Assembly: GCA_017619615.1 (NCBI GenBank)
Contig: JAFZRY010000020.1
Location: forward strand, 1-64,000
Reading direction: 5' to 3'
DNA: 64,000 nt
DNA from: Lachnospiraceae bacterium
Lineage (GTDB): Bacteria > Bacillota > Clostridia > Lachnospirales > Lachnospiraceae
The notes beneath the pieces are model-generated. The model saw only the letters and a program-made list of their open reading frames with translations. It was not told the DNA's origin and did no database searches. Positions 8,990 through 17,566 of this stretch are shown here, piece by piece (the first letter of the stretch is position 1; every line of letters begins with the position of its first letter). The position numbers were made by a program, and so were the translations under genes.

Positions 8990-9379
8990 ACTTGTTTTTC
9001 TCCTTTCTTATACGGAAAATGTGACGGGAGCCCGGGAAAACGGCCTTCAGCGGCGTCCCTGACCGGAGAAGGCGTGTATGACGGACCCGCCCGGGGGGAG
9101 GGCGGGGAGTTGCAGCGGGAAAAGACGGGATAACGCCGGGGAGAAGACCGCGGCGGGAATCAAAAAGCAGATTTTGAGGGGAAAAACAGGAAAAAGACCG
9201 GACGGCCGGTTTTACGGTAAAGCAGAACGGCCGGTTTTGCAACTGCAGTTTACTGCATTTTATCCACAATCCGGCGGTCCGCCGCCTGCCGGTCCGCGTG
9301 TGCCCGGGAAAAAGCCGGAGATCCGCCGAAAAATACGCAACACACAGCGCGAAAAATCGAAAAGTTCACAAAAAACTTG
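8990..9379. other. Intergenic region between divergent adhesin and rpmF
   Basis: Apart from the adhesin ribosome binding site at its left edge, the only structure I see is the direct repeat ACGGCCGGTTTT at 9202-9213 and 9227-9238 (25-bp offset), followed by an ACTGCA pair. These could be regulator sites for the adhesin. No gene is supported here. Confidence 0.5.
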
Positions 9380-9408
9380 TTGACAGACTGACCCGCTTTC
9401 GTTATAAT
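9380..9408 (+). promoter_or_regulatory. Promoter of rpmF
   Basis: TTGACA (9380-9385) and TATAAT (9403-9408) with a 17-bp spacer form a consensus sigma-A promoter, about 60 nt before the rpmF start. Confidence 0.9.
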
Positions 9409-9474
9409 GGCAAAGCACGATTTATTCAGGCCGTTAAAGCCGTCGTGAAATTTGGGGTAAGGAGGTAAGGTCAT

Positions 9475-9657
9475 ATGTCTATTTGTCCCAAGAATAAGTC
9501 CTCTAAGGCAAGAAGAGACAGCCGCAGAGCCAACTGGAAAATGAGCAATCCTACATTAGTCAAATGCAGCAAATGCGGCGCGTTGATGGTACCTCACCAG
9601 GTATGCAAGGCTTGCGGCTCCTACAACAAGAAACAGATCGTTGAGGTAGCGGAGTAA
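9475..9657 (+). CDS. rpmF: 50S ribosomal protein L32
   Basis: This is the 60-residue zinc-ribbon protein of the large ribosomal subunit. It has a basic N-terminus (KNKSSKARRDSRRANWKM) and two pairs, CSKC and CKAC, that would bind zinc. The AAGGAGG site is strong. In many Firmicutes rpmF follows a DUF177/YceD gene, but here it has its own consensus promoter and terminator and is monocistronic. Confidence 0.97.
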   Translation: MSICPKNKSSKARRDSRRANWKMSNPTLVKCSKCGALMVPHQVCKACGSYNKKQIVEVAE

Positions 9658-9678
9658 AGATCCTCTCTTCAGAAATGA

Positions 9679-9703
9679 CCGGTCCCGAGGGACCGGCTTT
9701 TTG
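9679..9703 (+). terminator. Terminator of rpmF
   Basis: CCGGTCCC pairs with GGGACCGG across a minimal GA turn, followed by CTTTTTG. Confidence 0.88.
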
Positions 9704-9816
9704 TTTTCCGGGGTGTGTCAAAAAGACACGGAAAACAGCGTTCTGTTGCGTGCACGTTTTCCGGACCGTGCTACAGTAAGGGCAGGTCCTGACAGGACGG
9801 TACGAGAGGAGAAGCC

Positions 9817-10065
9817 GTGTTCATGGAAAACAGGTTGATATGTCACAAACAGAACAGCGACTTTACGGATGCGCTGGCTTCCTGCCTGTCCAGCGGACTC
9901 AGCGTCTGGCTGGACGGTGTGCCCCAGACCGGAGAGATCCTGACCGGATCCCTGCTTCTGAAAGAAGAAGCGGAATGGGTCGGCTCTTTCCTGAAAGCTG
10001 AGGACGGATCCCTCCTGGGCATCAGTTTTACCGACGCCCGCCATGGTAATACCCTTCCGAGTTAG
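9817..10065 (+). CDS. Small hypothetical protein, 82 residues
   Basis: I recognise no family. The protein is soluble and acidic, without signal peptide or membrane segment. Its length, a GAGGAG site 6 nt before a GTG start (9817) and its isolated position support a real gene. ATG at 9823 is an alternative start. Upstream, inverted repeats GTGTC-AAAAA-GACAC and CGGAAAAC/GTTTTCCG may mark regulation. No terminator is obvious before the GH18 promoter. Confidence 0.55.
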   Translation: MFMENRLICHKQNSDFTDALASCLSSGLSVWLDGVPQTGEILTGSLLLKEEAEWVGSFLKAEDGSLLGISFTDARHGNTLPS

Positions 10066-10084
10066 CGGAAATCCAGCCTTTTGG

Positions 10085-10113
10085 TTTACAGCGGGCTCCT
10101 TTTGTGGTATAAT
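10085..10113 (+). promoter_or_regulatory. Promoter of the GH18 gene, with flanking inverted repeat
   Basis: TTTACA (10085-10090) and TATAAT (10108-10113) are separated by 17 bp. CAGCGGG (10089-10095) and CCCGCTG (10114-10120) form an inverted repeat that encloses the spacer and -10, so a bound repressor or a hairpin near the transcript start is possible. Confidence 0.8.
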
Positions 10114-10136
10114 CCCGCTGTAAGAAGGAGGGCTCC

Positions 10137-11816
10137 ATGGCTTCAAGCAGGAAAAAAGAAAAAACCGTTCTTCCGACCGTTATCGTCCTTGTCGCGGTGG
10201 CTGTCCTTCTTTTGATCGCCGTACTGACTGACAGCCGGCCCAGCACGCTCCGTGTGGATCTGGAGAATTATTACTCCTCCCGGGACGGCGCGTTCGCCGT
10301 GGTGCGGGACAATCAGCTCACCCATGAGGATATCATCCTCCGGGACGGCGTCGTTTACACTTCTGTCACCTATCTGAAGGAAAAACTGAATAAGCGCTTT
10401 TACTACGACGAGACGGAAAAGCTGCTGCTGTACTCCCATCCTTCCGGCACCCGGGAGGCGGACATGAAATCCCTGTATGAGGGCGCGCCGGTCCTCCTGG
10501 AGGAAGACGGCGGGGTGTACGTGCAGCTCGGCTACGTCCAGCAGTACACGGCCCTGACCTGGCAGCTTTATGAAGAGCCGCAGCGCCTGGTGATGCGGAC
10601 GGTCTTCGGGGATTACGGCGAGGTGCAGGCGGTCCAGACCGCCACCATTCGCTCCGGTGCGTCCCAGACCAAACCGATCATGACCCAGGTAGAGAGCGGC
10701 GAGCCCCTGTATTATCTGGAAGAACAGGCGGAGTGGGATTACGTCTGCACCGCGGATGGCATCCCGGGCTACGTCTCCAAGGCGGAGGTGAACGACCCGG
10801 TCATCCGGAACGCCCCCACGCCTTACGCGGAGCCGGCCTACTCCATGCCGGAGCCCATGCAGAACATCGGGCTGGTGTGGCAGCAGATCCAGGTCAAGGC
10901 GGAAAACGGCGACCTGGAACGGTTGCTGTCCAAAGCCAGCGGTGTGGACGTCGTCTGCCCTACGTGGCTGTTCCTGAAGGACGGCGAGGGCAATTTCGAC
11001 TCCTCCGCTTCGGCGGATTACGTGCGGACGGCTCACCGGCTGGGAATCCAGGTCTGGGCGCTCCTGAACAACATGGATCATGCCATCTACGGGGATGAAC
11101 TGTGCAGCGTCTTTGACGTGACCAGCCACCGCCGGCGCCTGATCGACGGGATCATGGACGTGCTGCGGGAATGCGGCGCGGACGGGATCAACGTGGACAT
11201 CGAGAGCCTGCCCGAAGCGGGCGGCCCCGGCTTCCTGCAGTTCATCCGGGAACTGTCCCTGGCCTGCCACAAGGAGGGGCTGATCCTTTCCGTGGACAAC
11301 TATGTGCCTTCGGCCTGGACGGCTCACTACGACCGGAAGGAGCAGTCGGTCTTCGCGGACTACCTCATCGTGATGGCTTACGACGAGCACTACGCCGGCT
11401 CGGAAGCCGGATCTACCGCATCCCTCCCCTTTGTGATCAAAGGCGTGGAGGATTCGCTGGCGCAGATCCCCGCTTACAAACTGATCTGCGGCGTGCCGTT
11501 CTTCACCCGGCTCTGGGTGGGAAGCGGCCGGACGCCCAGCAGTTCCCCGCTGGACATGCGCTCCGTGTCATCCTATCTGGAACGCTATGAAGCGGAGCCG
11601 CAGTGGAACACGGAACTGGGGCAGTCCTATGCGGAGTTTATCCTGGACGGCGAGCAGGCGCGCATCTGGATCGAAGACGTCGAGTCCATGTCACTGCGCT
11701 TAGACAGACTGAGCACCTACGGCCTGGCCGGCATCGCGGCCTGGCGCCTGGGGATGGAAGTGGACGAGGTCTGGACGGTCTGGAACCAGTTTTTCGAGAG
11801 CAACCAGACCCCTTAG
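10137..11816 (+). CDS. Membrane-anchored GH18-family protein with SH3-like domain
   Basis: The 559-residue product has a single N-terminal membrane segment (about 12-30), placing the rest outside the cell. About 40-165 resembles a copper-amine-oxidase-N-type domain, about 165-225 is an SH3b-like wall-binding segment, and the C-terminal half is a glycoside hydrolase 18 barrel. The catalytic signature DGINVDIE (about residue 345) carries the proton-donor Glu, and VMAYDEH and AAWRLG are other barrel strands. The family resembles YaaH/YdhD spore-wall and cortex proteins, so peptidoglycan or another aminosugar polymer is the likely substrate. The gene is monocistronic, with its own promoter and terminator. 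Confidence 0.88.
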   Translation: MASSRKKEKTVLPTVIVLVAVAVLLLIAVLTDSRPSTLRVDLENYYSSRDGAFAVVRDNQLTHEDIILRDGVVYTSVTYLKEKLNKRFYYDETEKLLLYSHPSGTREADMKSLYEGAPVLLEEDGGVYVQLGYVQQYTALTWQLYEEPQRLVMRTVFGDYGEVQAVQTATIRSGASQTKPIMTQVESGEPLYYLEEQAEWDYVCTADGIPGYVSKAEVNDPVIRNAPTPYAEPAYSMPEPMQNIGLVWQQIQVKAENGDLERLLSKASGVDVVCPTWLFLKDGEGNFDSSASADYVRTAHRLGIQVWALLNNMDHAIYGDELCSVFDVTSHRRRLIDGIMDVLRECGADGINVDIESLPEAGGPGFLQFIRELSLACHKEGLILSVDNYVPSAWTAHYDRKEQSVFADYLIVMAYDEHYAGSEAGSTASLPFVIKGVEDSLAQIPAYKLICGVPFFTRLWVGSGRTPSSSPLDMRSVSSYLERYEAEPQWNTELGQSYAEFILDGEQARIWIEDVESMSLRLDRLSTYGLAGIAAWRLGMEVDEVWTVWNQFFESNQTP

Positions 11817-11872
11817 AAGGCGTGAAAAATACAATCCAGGGGGGACCGGACCATTTCACGGCCACAGGACCG

Positions 11873-11901
11873 GCGGCGGGGAGACCCGCCGCTCTCTTTT
11901 T
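11873..11901 (+). terminator. Terminator of the GH18 gene
   Basis: GCGGCGGG (11873-11880) pairs with CCCGCCGC (11885-11892) around a GAGA loop, followed by TCTCTTTTTG. Confidence 0.87.
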
Positions 11902-12012
11902 GTCCGGAAACAGCGCAACAGCCGTGTTGAAAAAATGCTTCCGGGGATTGTATTTTGCGGCCTGAAAAGGTACTATTTGCATAGAAGTACCGAAAGGAAA
12001 GCCGGAAGCCCC

Positions 12013-13407
12013 ATGCTGAAGATCTTTGCCTATCCCTCCCTGCTGGGCGGCGAATCCGTCCGGGGAGAACTGCCGCCCGAAAAGGAAATGTACGGGACGT
12101 TTCTGCGTCTCGCGTGGCCGTCCGTGATCGAGGCGGTCCTGGTTGGCCTGGTCGGCGTGGTGGATACTTTGATGGTGTCCACCCTGGGGGACGAGGCCAT
12201 TGCCGCGGTGGGGATCACCCAGCAGCCCAAATTCGTCCTGATGTGCTTCCTGTTCGCCCTGAACGTCGGCATCACCGCGGTGGTGGCACGCCGCAAGGGG
12301 GAAGACAACCGCGAAGGCGCGAACCACGCGACCCGCAACGGCCTGCTGATCGGCCTGGTCCTGGTCGTCATCCTTGCCTTCCTGGGCTACCGCTTCGCCG
12401 AACCTTTCCTGCGGCTGGCCGGCGCGAAAGACGACTACATCGCGGACGCCGTCACGTACTTCCGCATCATCGCGGTCTCCGTCATTTTCCAGTGCCTGAA
12501 CGGCTCGCTCAACGCGGCGCAGAAGGGCAGCGGGAACACGCGGATCTCGATGGTCAGCAACGTCATCGGCAACGTCGTCAACATCATTTTCAACTACCTG
12601 CTGATCAACGGCATCGGCCCGTTCCCGCGCCTGGAAGTGAAAGGCGCGGCCCTGGCCACGGCACTGGGAGCGTTCGTGTCCTTCGCCGTATCCCTGTCCC
12701 GCCTGTTCCAGAAGAAAAACTACATCAGCTTTTTCTGCCCGGCCCCGTGGCGGCCTGACCGCAAGGTGATCGGCCCTATTGTTAAAGTCGCCAGCAGCGC
12801 GCTGGTGGAGCAGCTCTGTATGCGTGCGGGCTTCTTCATTTTCAACCGCATCGTCGCCGACCTGAGCACGCTGGCCTACGCCACGCACATCGCGTGCATG
12901 AACTTCCTGGGCCTGTCCTTCTGCTGCGGCGACGGCTTCCAGGTGGCGTCCACGGCGCTTGCGGGCCAGAGTCTGGGGGCAAAAAGGCCGGATAAAGCGA
13001 TCATCTATTGCAATATCGGCCAGCGGGTGGTATTCTTTGTAGCAGTGATACTGAGTGTGACTATGGTGCTGCTGCGGCGGCAGATCATCGGCCTGTATTC
13101 GTCCACGCCCGAGGTGGTGGAGATGGGAAGCCGGGTGCTGCTGTTCATGGCGGTGATCACGTATATCCAGACGTCCCAGGTGATCTACACCGGATGTCTG
13201 CGCGGCGCGGGCGATACGCGCTTCACGGCCATCACTGCCGTCGTGAGCGTGGGCGTGGTGCGGCCGCTGATGGGCTACCTGCTGACCTATCCGGTGGGCT
13301 GGGGCCTGTACGGCGCCTGGACCGCCATTTTGCTGGACCAGCTGTGCCGCCTGGTTATGAATTCTACCCGTGTCCGCCGCCGGAAATGGCTGCAGATCAA
13401 ACTTTGA
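12013..13407 (+). CDS. MATE family efflux transporter
   Basis: This 464-residue multi-pass membrane protein has about 12 hydrophobic segments and the MATE repeat pattern (PSVIEAVLVGLVGVVDT in the first half, the related CRGAGDTRF region in the second). Members export cationic drugs or metabolites using Na+ or H+ gradients; the substrate cannot be told from sequence. The frame is open further upstream to 11935, but the Met at 12013 gives the usual family length and has GGAAG close by, so it is preferred. The gene's 3' end overlaps the -35 of the next promoter. Confidence 0.9.
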   Translation: MLKIFAYPSLLGGESVRGELPPEKEMYGTFLRLAWPSVIEAVLVGLVGVVDTLMVSTLGDEAIAAVGITQQPKFVLMCFLFALNVGITAVVARRKGEDNREGANHATRNGLLIGLVLVVILAFLGYRFAEPFLRLAGAKDDYIADAVTYFRIIAVSVIFQCLNGSLNAAQKGSGNTRISMVSNVIGNVVNIIFNYLLINGIGPFPRLEVKGAALATALGAFVSFAVSLSRLFQKKNYISFFCPAPWRPDRKVIGPIVKVASSALVEQLCMRAGFFIFNRIVADLSTLAYATHIACMNFLGLSFCCGDGFQVASTALAGQSLGAKRPDKAIIYCNIGQRVVFFVAVILSVTMVLLRRQIIGLYSSTPEVVEMGSRVLLFMAVITYIQTSQVIYTGCLRGAGDTRFTAITAVVSVGVVRPLMGYLLTYPVGWGLYGAWTAILLDQLCRLVMNSTRVRRRKWLQIKL

Positions 13408-13431
13408 TTTCATGAGAGGATCAGTTATAAT
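13404..13431 (+). promoter_or_regulatory. Promoter of the phosphosugar mutase gene
   Basis: TTGATT (13404-13409) and TATAAT (13426-13431) are 16 bp apart. The -35 overlaps the last codons of the MATE gene. Confidence 0.75.
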
Positions 13432-13472
13432 ATAAGACAGATCTCCGGGAAAACCGGAAGAAAGAGGTGACT

Positions 13473-15200
13473 ATGAACGCACGAGAAAGATTTGAGCAGT
13501 GGCTGAACGACCCCGTCTTCGATGAAGCCACCAAAGCAGAACTGAGAGAGATCGAAAACGACGAAAACGCGATCCGCGAACGTTTCGAGGGCGACCTGGA
13601 ATTCGGCACCGGCGGCATGCGCGGCCTGATCGGCGCGGGCACCCGCCGCATGAACGTGTACACCGTGCGCAAAGCCACCCAGGGCCTGGCCAACTATATC
13701 ATCAAAAAAGGCGCGCAGAAGCGCGGCGTGGCCCTGTCCTTCGACTCCCGCCGCTGCTCGGACGAATTCGCCCGCGAGGCGGCCCTGACCCTGTGCGCGA
13801 ACGGCATCCCGATCTACATCTTCCCGATCCTGCACCCGACCCCCATGCTGAGCTTCGCGGTGCGCGATCTGGGCTGCACGGCCGGCATCAACATCACCGC
13901 CAGCCACAACCCGCCGGACTACAACGGCTACAAGGCCTACTGGGACGACGGCGCGCAGGTCACCATCCCGGACGACGAACTGATCATTGAGGAAGTCAAT
14001 GCGATCCAGAGCTTCGCGGACGTCAAGACCATGAGCCTGGAAGACGCGCAGGCTGCCGGCCTGTACCACATCATCGGCCCGGAAGTGGACGAGCACTACT
14101 ATGCGGAACTCAAGAAGCTGATCCGCCATCCGGAAGCCATCGCGCAGGAAAAGGACAACATCACACTGGTCTACACGCCGCTGCACGGCACGGGCCTGAT
14201 CCCGGCCAAGCGCATCCTGGATGACCTGGGCTTCTCCCGCGTCTTCGTCGTGGAAGAGCAGGCGCAGCCGGACGGCAACTTCCCGACTGTGGGCTACCCG
14301 AACCCCGAAGATCCTAAGGCTTTCGTTCTGGCGCTGGAGCTGGCCCGCAAGGTGAACGCGGACATCGTGATCGCGAACGACCCCGACGCGGACCGTCTGG
14401 GCGTTTTCCTGAAGAACGGCGACGACTACATGCGCCTGACCGGCAACATGACCGGCTGCCTGCTGGCGGATTATGAGATCGGCGGCATCAAAGAGACCCG
14501 CGGCCTGAACGAGCACGGCGTGTTCATCAGCACTATCGTGACCTCCAACATGGCCGGCGCCATCGCCCGCAAGTACGGCGTGCGCTTCTATGAGACCCTG
14601 ACCGGCTTCAAGCACATTTGCGGAAAGCTGCGCGACCTGGAACAGACCGAGCCGGAAGTGGATTACCTGTACGGCTTTGAGGAAAGCTTCGGCTCCTCCT
14701 TCGGCCCGTACTGCCGCGACAAGGACGGCATCGCGGCCGTCATGGCGCTGTGCGAAGCGGTCTGCTACTACAAGACCAAAGGCATGAGCCTCTGGGACGG
14801 CCTGCAGGCGCTGTACAAGCAGGTGGGCTATTACAAGGACATCAATATCTCCAAGAACTTCCCGGGCCTGGACGGCAAGGACAAGATGGCGGCCATCATG
14901 AACTCGCTCCGCAACGACCCGCCGAAGACCCTGGGCGGCCTCCCCGTCGTCGCCATGCGCGATTACCAGAAGAAGACCACGAAGAACTTCGTGACCGGCG
15001 AGGAAGGCGTGACCACTCTGCCTGTCTCCAACGTCATCTACTTCGAACTCACCGACGACGCGTGGGTCTGCCTGCGTCCTTCGGGCACCGAGCCGAAGAT
15101 CAAGCTGTACTGCGGCGTGAAGGGCGAGACCGAGGCCGAAGCGGCGGCGAAGGAAAAAGTGATGGTGGAAGAGCTGAATGCCTTAATGGATTCGTTCTAA
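13473..15200 (+). CDS. Phosphoglucomutase/phosphomannomutase (alpha-D-phosphohexomutase)
   Basis: This 575-residue cytosolic enzyme interconverts hexose 1- and 6-phosphates and links glycogen breakdown (glgP in this window) with glycolysis. It has the catalytic phosphoserine motif TASHNP, the metal-binding loop DPDADR, the sugar-binding GFEESFGS and the phosphate-binding RPSGTEPK near the C-terminus. The length matches the Firmicutes PgcA-type group. The ATG at 13473 has AGAGGTG at good spacing and is preferred to the GTG two codons earlier, which lies inside that site. Confidence 0.93.
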   Translation: MNARERFEQWLNDPVFDEATKAELREIENDENAIRERFEGDLEFGTGGMRGLIGAGTRRMNVYTVRKATQGLANYIIKKGAQKRGVALSFDSRRCSDEFAREAALTLCANGIPIYIFPILHPTPMLSFAVRDLGCTAGINITASHNPPDYNGYKAYWDDGAQVTIPDDELIIEEVNAIQSFADVKTMSLEDAQAAGLYHIIGPEVDEHYYAELKKLIRHPEAIAQEKDNITLVYTPLHGTGLIPAKRILDDLGFSRVFVVEEQAQPDGNFPTVGYPNPEDPKAFVLALELARKVNADIVIANDPDADRLGVFLKNGDDYMRLTGNMTGCLLADYEIGGIKETRGLNEHGVFISTIVTSNMAGAIARKYGVRFYETLTGFKHICGKLRDLEQTEPEVDYLYGFEESFGSSFGPYCRDKDGIAAVMALCEAVCYYKTKGMSLWDGLQALYKQVGYYKDINISKNFPGLDGKDKMAAIMNSLRNDPPKTLGGLPVVAMRDYQKKTTKNFVTGEEGVTTLPVSNVIYFELTDDAWVCLRPSGTEPKIKLYCGVKGETEAEAAAKEKVMVEELNALMDSF

Positions 15201-15221
15201 AGCTTACCTGAGAAAAAGAAG

Positions 15222-15245
15222 GGGCGCCCATTGGGCGCCCTTTTC
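15222..15245. terminator. Bidirectional terminator
   Basis: The self-complementary GGGCGCCC (15222-15229) pairs with its second copy (15233-15240) around ATT, followed by TTTTC. It ends the mutase transcript and lies at the stop of the convergent DUF4037 gene. Confidence 0.85.
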
Positions 15246-16194
15246 ATATGGCAGATAAAATATGCAGATTTCGTATCCCACTGTCGCTTATCTGGTTATT
15301 CACGGAATACGCATGCTTCTCCAGATCCCCGCACGTGGCGCGGGTGATATCCTGATCCATGAGTTCGGCAATGAACACGCCGGCCAGATCTTCAATCAGC
15401 GTATATTTCTCCTCCGCCGTCTCCGTGTCATTCGGGCTGCTGATCAGGAAAGAGAGCGGCTCTGTCAGCTCGCTGAAAAGCGGAAGATCCTGCAGCGCGC
15501 GAAACTGCCATTTGTAGTAAGGCATGTAGGCGCGGTTCAGCAGGAAGCAGGTGTGGAGGGCGGCGCGGACGAATTCGCCGGCGGCCAGGGCGGCGGCGCC
15601 GGGATCGGCGCGGCGGACGCAGCGCATGTAGTTATACTGGCCGGACTGAGCCATCAGCAGGAGAGAGCCGGCCAGCTTTTTCAGGAGGATGTCTTCAGGC
15701 ATGACGGAGAGGCGGGAGAGCGGTTCGTTCATCAGGCCGCTATTATCAAGGAAGAACGTTCCCTTGCTCAGTTCAAAGAGGTTTTGTTCCGGAAGAGTCA
15801 GCCACTGTTCAGCGGTCAGATCACCGTCCGGCGTGCCGGTTTTTTCCAGAAAGAAATCCCCGGCGCGGATGACGCCGTGGCGGCTTCCTCCTACAGGATC
15901 GGGGCCGCTTTTTTGGATGCCCATGAATTCTTTGGGCAGTTTGGCGTAGGCCCGCTCCAGGCGGAAGGCTGTCTGGCGGTCCATCACGTCCTCCCCGGGG
16001 ATGAACAGGCAGAAGCCGGCTTCGAAGTCGTGGTCCCGGGAGGCCTCATCGTCATAGCCGAAGCATTCGGAGCCGCTGCCGATCAGGCCGGCGGCGACGC
16101 GGTCCAGCCAGTCGGGGAACTGGCCGTGCAGCATGGGAAGACCGAATTCTTCAAAGTATTTGCGGGAGATTTCAAGACCGTTCACGCTGCTCAT
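15244..16194 (-). CDS. DUF4037 protein with nucleotidyltransferase-like N-terminus
   Basis: The 316-residue protein matches the DUF4037 pattern: an N-terminal segment with IGSGSECFGYDDEASRDHDF, a nucleotidyltransferase-like G-S-x-x-x-G-x-D-D-x-S-R-D-x-D-F arrangement that suggests metal-binding acidic residues, and a helical C-terminal half. Substrate and role are unknown. Its ATG overlaps the stop of the TPR gene by 4 nt, so the pair is coupled. This TPR/DUF4037 pairing recurs in Clostridia (recollection, not tested here). Confidence 0.82.
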   Translation of the reverse strand: MSSVNGLEISRKYFEEFGLPMLHGQFPDWLDRVAAGLIGSGSECFGYDDEASRDHDFEAGFCLFIPGEDVMDRQTAFRLERAYAKLPKEFMGIQKSGPDPVGGSRHGVIRAGDFFLEKTGTPDGDLTAEQWLTLPEQNLFELSKGTFFLDNSGLMNEPLSRLSVMPEDILLKKLAGSLLLMAQSGQYNYMRCVRRADPGAAALAAGEFVRAALHTCFLLNRAYMPYYKWQFRALQDLPLFSELTEPLSFLISSPNDTETAEEKYTLIEDLAGVFIAELMDQDITRATCGDLEKHAYSVNNQISDSGIRNLHILSAI

Positions 16195-17042
16195 TCCTTT
16201 CGGTCATAGATTTCCTGCGCGGCCGCTTCCAACTCCTCCGCATCCATAAACCGCCCGTAATACCGGAACGCCGGCGCACAGGAACGGAGCACAAAGGCGT
16301 AATATCCGTTGCGGGGCAATGCAGGGGTGTCCAGGGCGGCACGGGCGCGGTCCAGCAGATCCTGAATCGTCTCATCGGCGTCCTCCGCCCCTTTTTCTGC
16401 GGCTTCCAGATCTGCCAGATTCAGGTACGTGACCGCCATTTCCAGCTCACCGTCGTCTATCTTCTCCATGACGGCCAGCGCTTTTTCATAATACGCACGG
16501 GCCTCCGGGAACCGGCCCAGATCCGCCAGCGCCAGAGCCATATTATTGTACAGCCCGCCCAAGCGGACATCCGGCCAGGTCAGATGGGATTCATAAACCG
16601 CCTGCGCCTTCTCATAATAGGGCAGCGCCTCCGCGGACCGCCCGAAGGTCTTGTACACCGTCGCGACGTTCACCCACGTGGTCGCACCGGTGAGGGAACC
16701 CTCCATCCCGGTCTCCGCCAGCAGCGCCAGCGCGGCCTTCACCGCTTCCATCGCCTCCGTCTCGCGTCCGCGCTTGCGGAACAGGCCCATCCGCTCGCCC
16801 TGGATGGCCAGCGCGCCTTTCCGGTCCCCGCCGGCCAGGGCATCCGCCAGCCAGTAATCCAGGTGGCGCTCCGCGGCGGCCCAGTCGTCACGGCTTAAGT
16901 GCTCGTCCAGCTTTTCAATGATGCGGGACATGGGGACGGGGCGCGCGGGGGCCTCGGGGAGGGCGGCGTTCATGTTGAGGAGGCACTGAGGCTCAGCATA
17001 GTCTTCTTTTTTCAATTCATCGGTCGTTTTATTGTCAGGCAT
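16191..17042 (-). CDS. Tetratricopeptide repeat protein
   Basis: The 283-residue soluble protein contains several TPR units, for example ALPYYEKAQAVYE and ARAYYEKALAVME. These form a helical scaffold for protein binding. There is no signal peptide. The Met at 17042 has GGAGG 6 nt upstream and is preferred to the Met at 17096. The gene is coupled to the DUF4037 gene through a 4-nt overlap and probably supplies a binding partner for it (inference). Confidence 0.85.
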   Translation of the reverse strand: MPDNKTTDELKKEDYAEPQCLLNMNAALPEAPARPVPMSRIIEKLDEHLSRDDWAAAERHLDYWLADALAGGDRKGALAIQGERMGLFRKRGRETEAMEAVKAALALLAETGMEGSLTGATTWVNVATVYKTFGRSAEALPYYEKAQAVYESHLTWPDVRLGGLYNNMALALADLGRFPEARAYYEKALAVMEKIDDGELEMAVTYLNLADLEAAEKGAEDADETIQDLLDRARAALDTPALPRNGYYAFVLRSCAPAFRYYGRFMDAEELEAAAQEIYDRKE

Positions 17043-17192
17043 GGCGGACCTCCGGATCATCAGTGACTGCTTCCATCTTAACTGGTGGAAGCGCAAAAAT
17101 CAAGGAGGGGTTAGTCAGCCATCCGCCAATTTCGATCCCATCTTCCCGGCCCGTGCAAATTCGTACTGTTGTCGGCCTTTTACGAAAAAACC

Positions 17193-17221
17193 TTGACATG
17201 CCAACTGATTTCCCCTATAAT
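17193..17221 (+). promoter_or_regulatory. Promoter of the ileS-glgP-valS operon
   Basis: A consensus TTGACA (17193-17198) and TATAAT (17216-17221) are separated by 17 bp, just upstream of the T-box leader. Confidence 0.92.
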
Positions 17222-17227
17222 GACCGG

Positions 17228-17516
17228 GTGAATTGAATACCCCAAAGACAGTGATGGAGAAAGTACCCTGCCGTCAAAAGCCACAGAGAGCCGGGCCCGC
17301 TGAGAACCGGTGCGAGTAGCAGCAGAGGGAAAGTCACTCCGGAGTCGCCGCCCGAAAGGGAGAGGTGCGGGGGCCGGCATGGAGCCGGCCCGGAAAGGAA
17401 TCTCTCGTCAGTAGGCCCGGCCGGGTTCCGCCCGTCAGCGCGGAGGGTCTGTGTTTGCAGACGCCAAATGGGTGGTACAGCGAGTCGGCTCGTCCCGTTT
17501 GGGATGAGTTTTTTTG
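17228..17516 (+). promoter_or_regulatory. T-box riboswitch leader, specifier reads GTC (Val)
   Basis: Stem I has a kink-turn region (GAC-AGTGAT-GGAG with CTCC-GGA-GTC), a loop-E strand AGTA (17262-17265), the AGAGAG element (17285-17290) and the GGAAAGTCACTCC strand of the specifier loop. Aligned with known leaders (GAA-N-codon-A), the specifier is GTC at 17333-17335. The T-box bulge TGGT in GGGTGGTACAGCG (17470-17482) pairs with an A-discriminator tRNA end. The terminator is CTCGTCCC/GGGATGAG (17489-17496 with 17501-17508) followed by seven T. Uncharged tRNA should stabilise the antiterminator and switch on ileS, glgP and valS. No ATC, ATT or ATA triplet sits at the specifier position. Confidence 0.9.
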
Positions 17517-17566
17517 TAGGAGAGGAGCCGATGTGGGGTCGGCCCGGAAAAAGGAGAGGAAACCGC

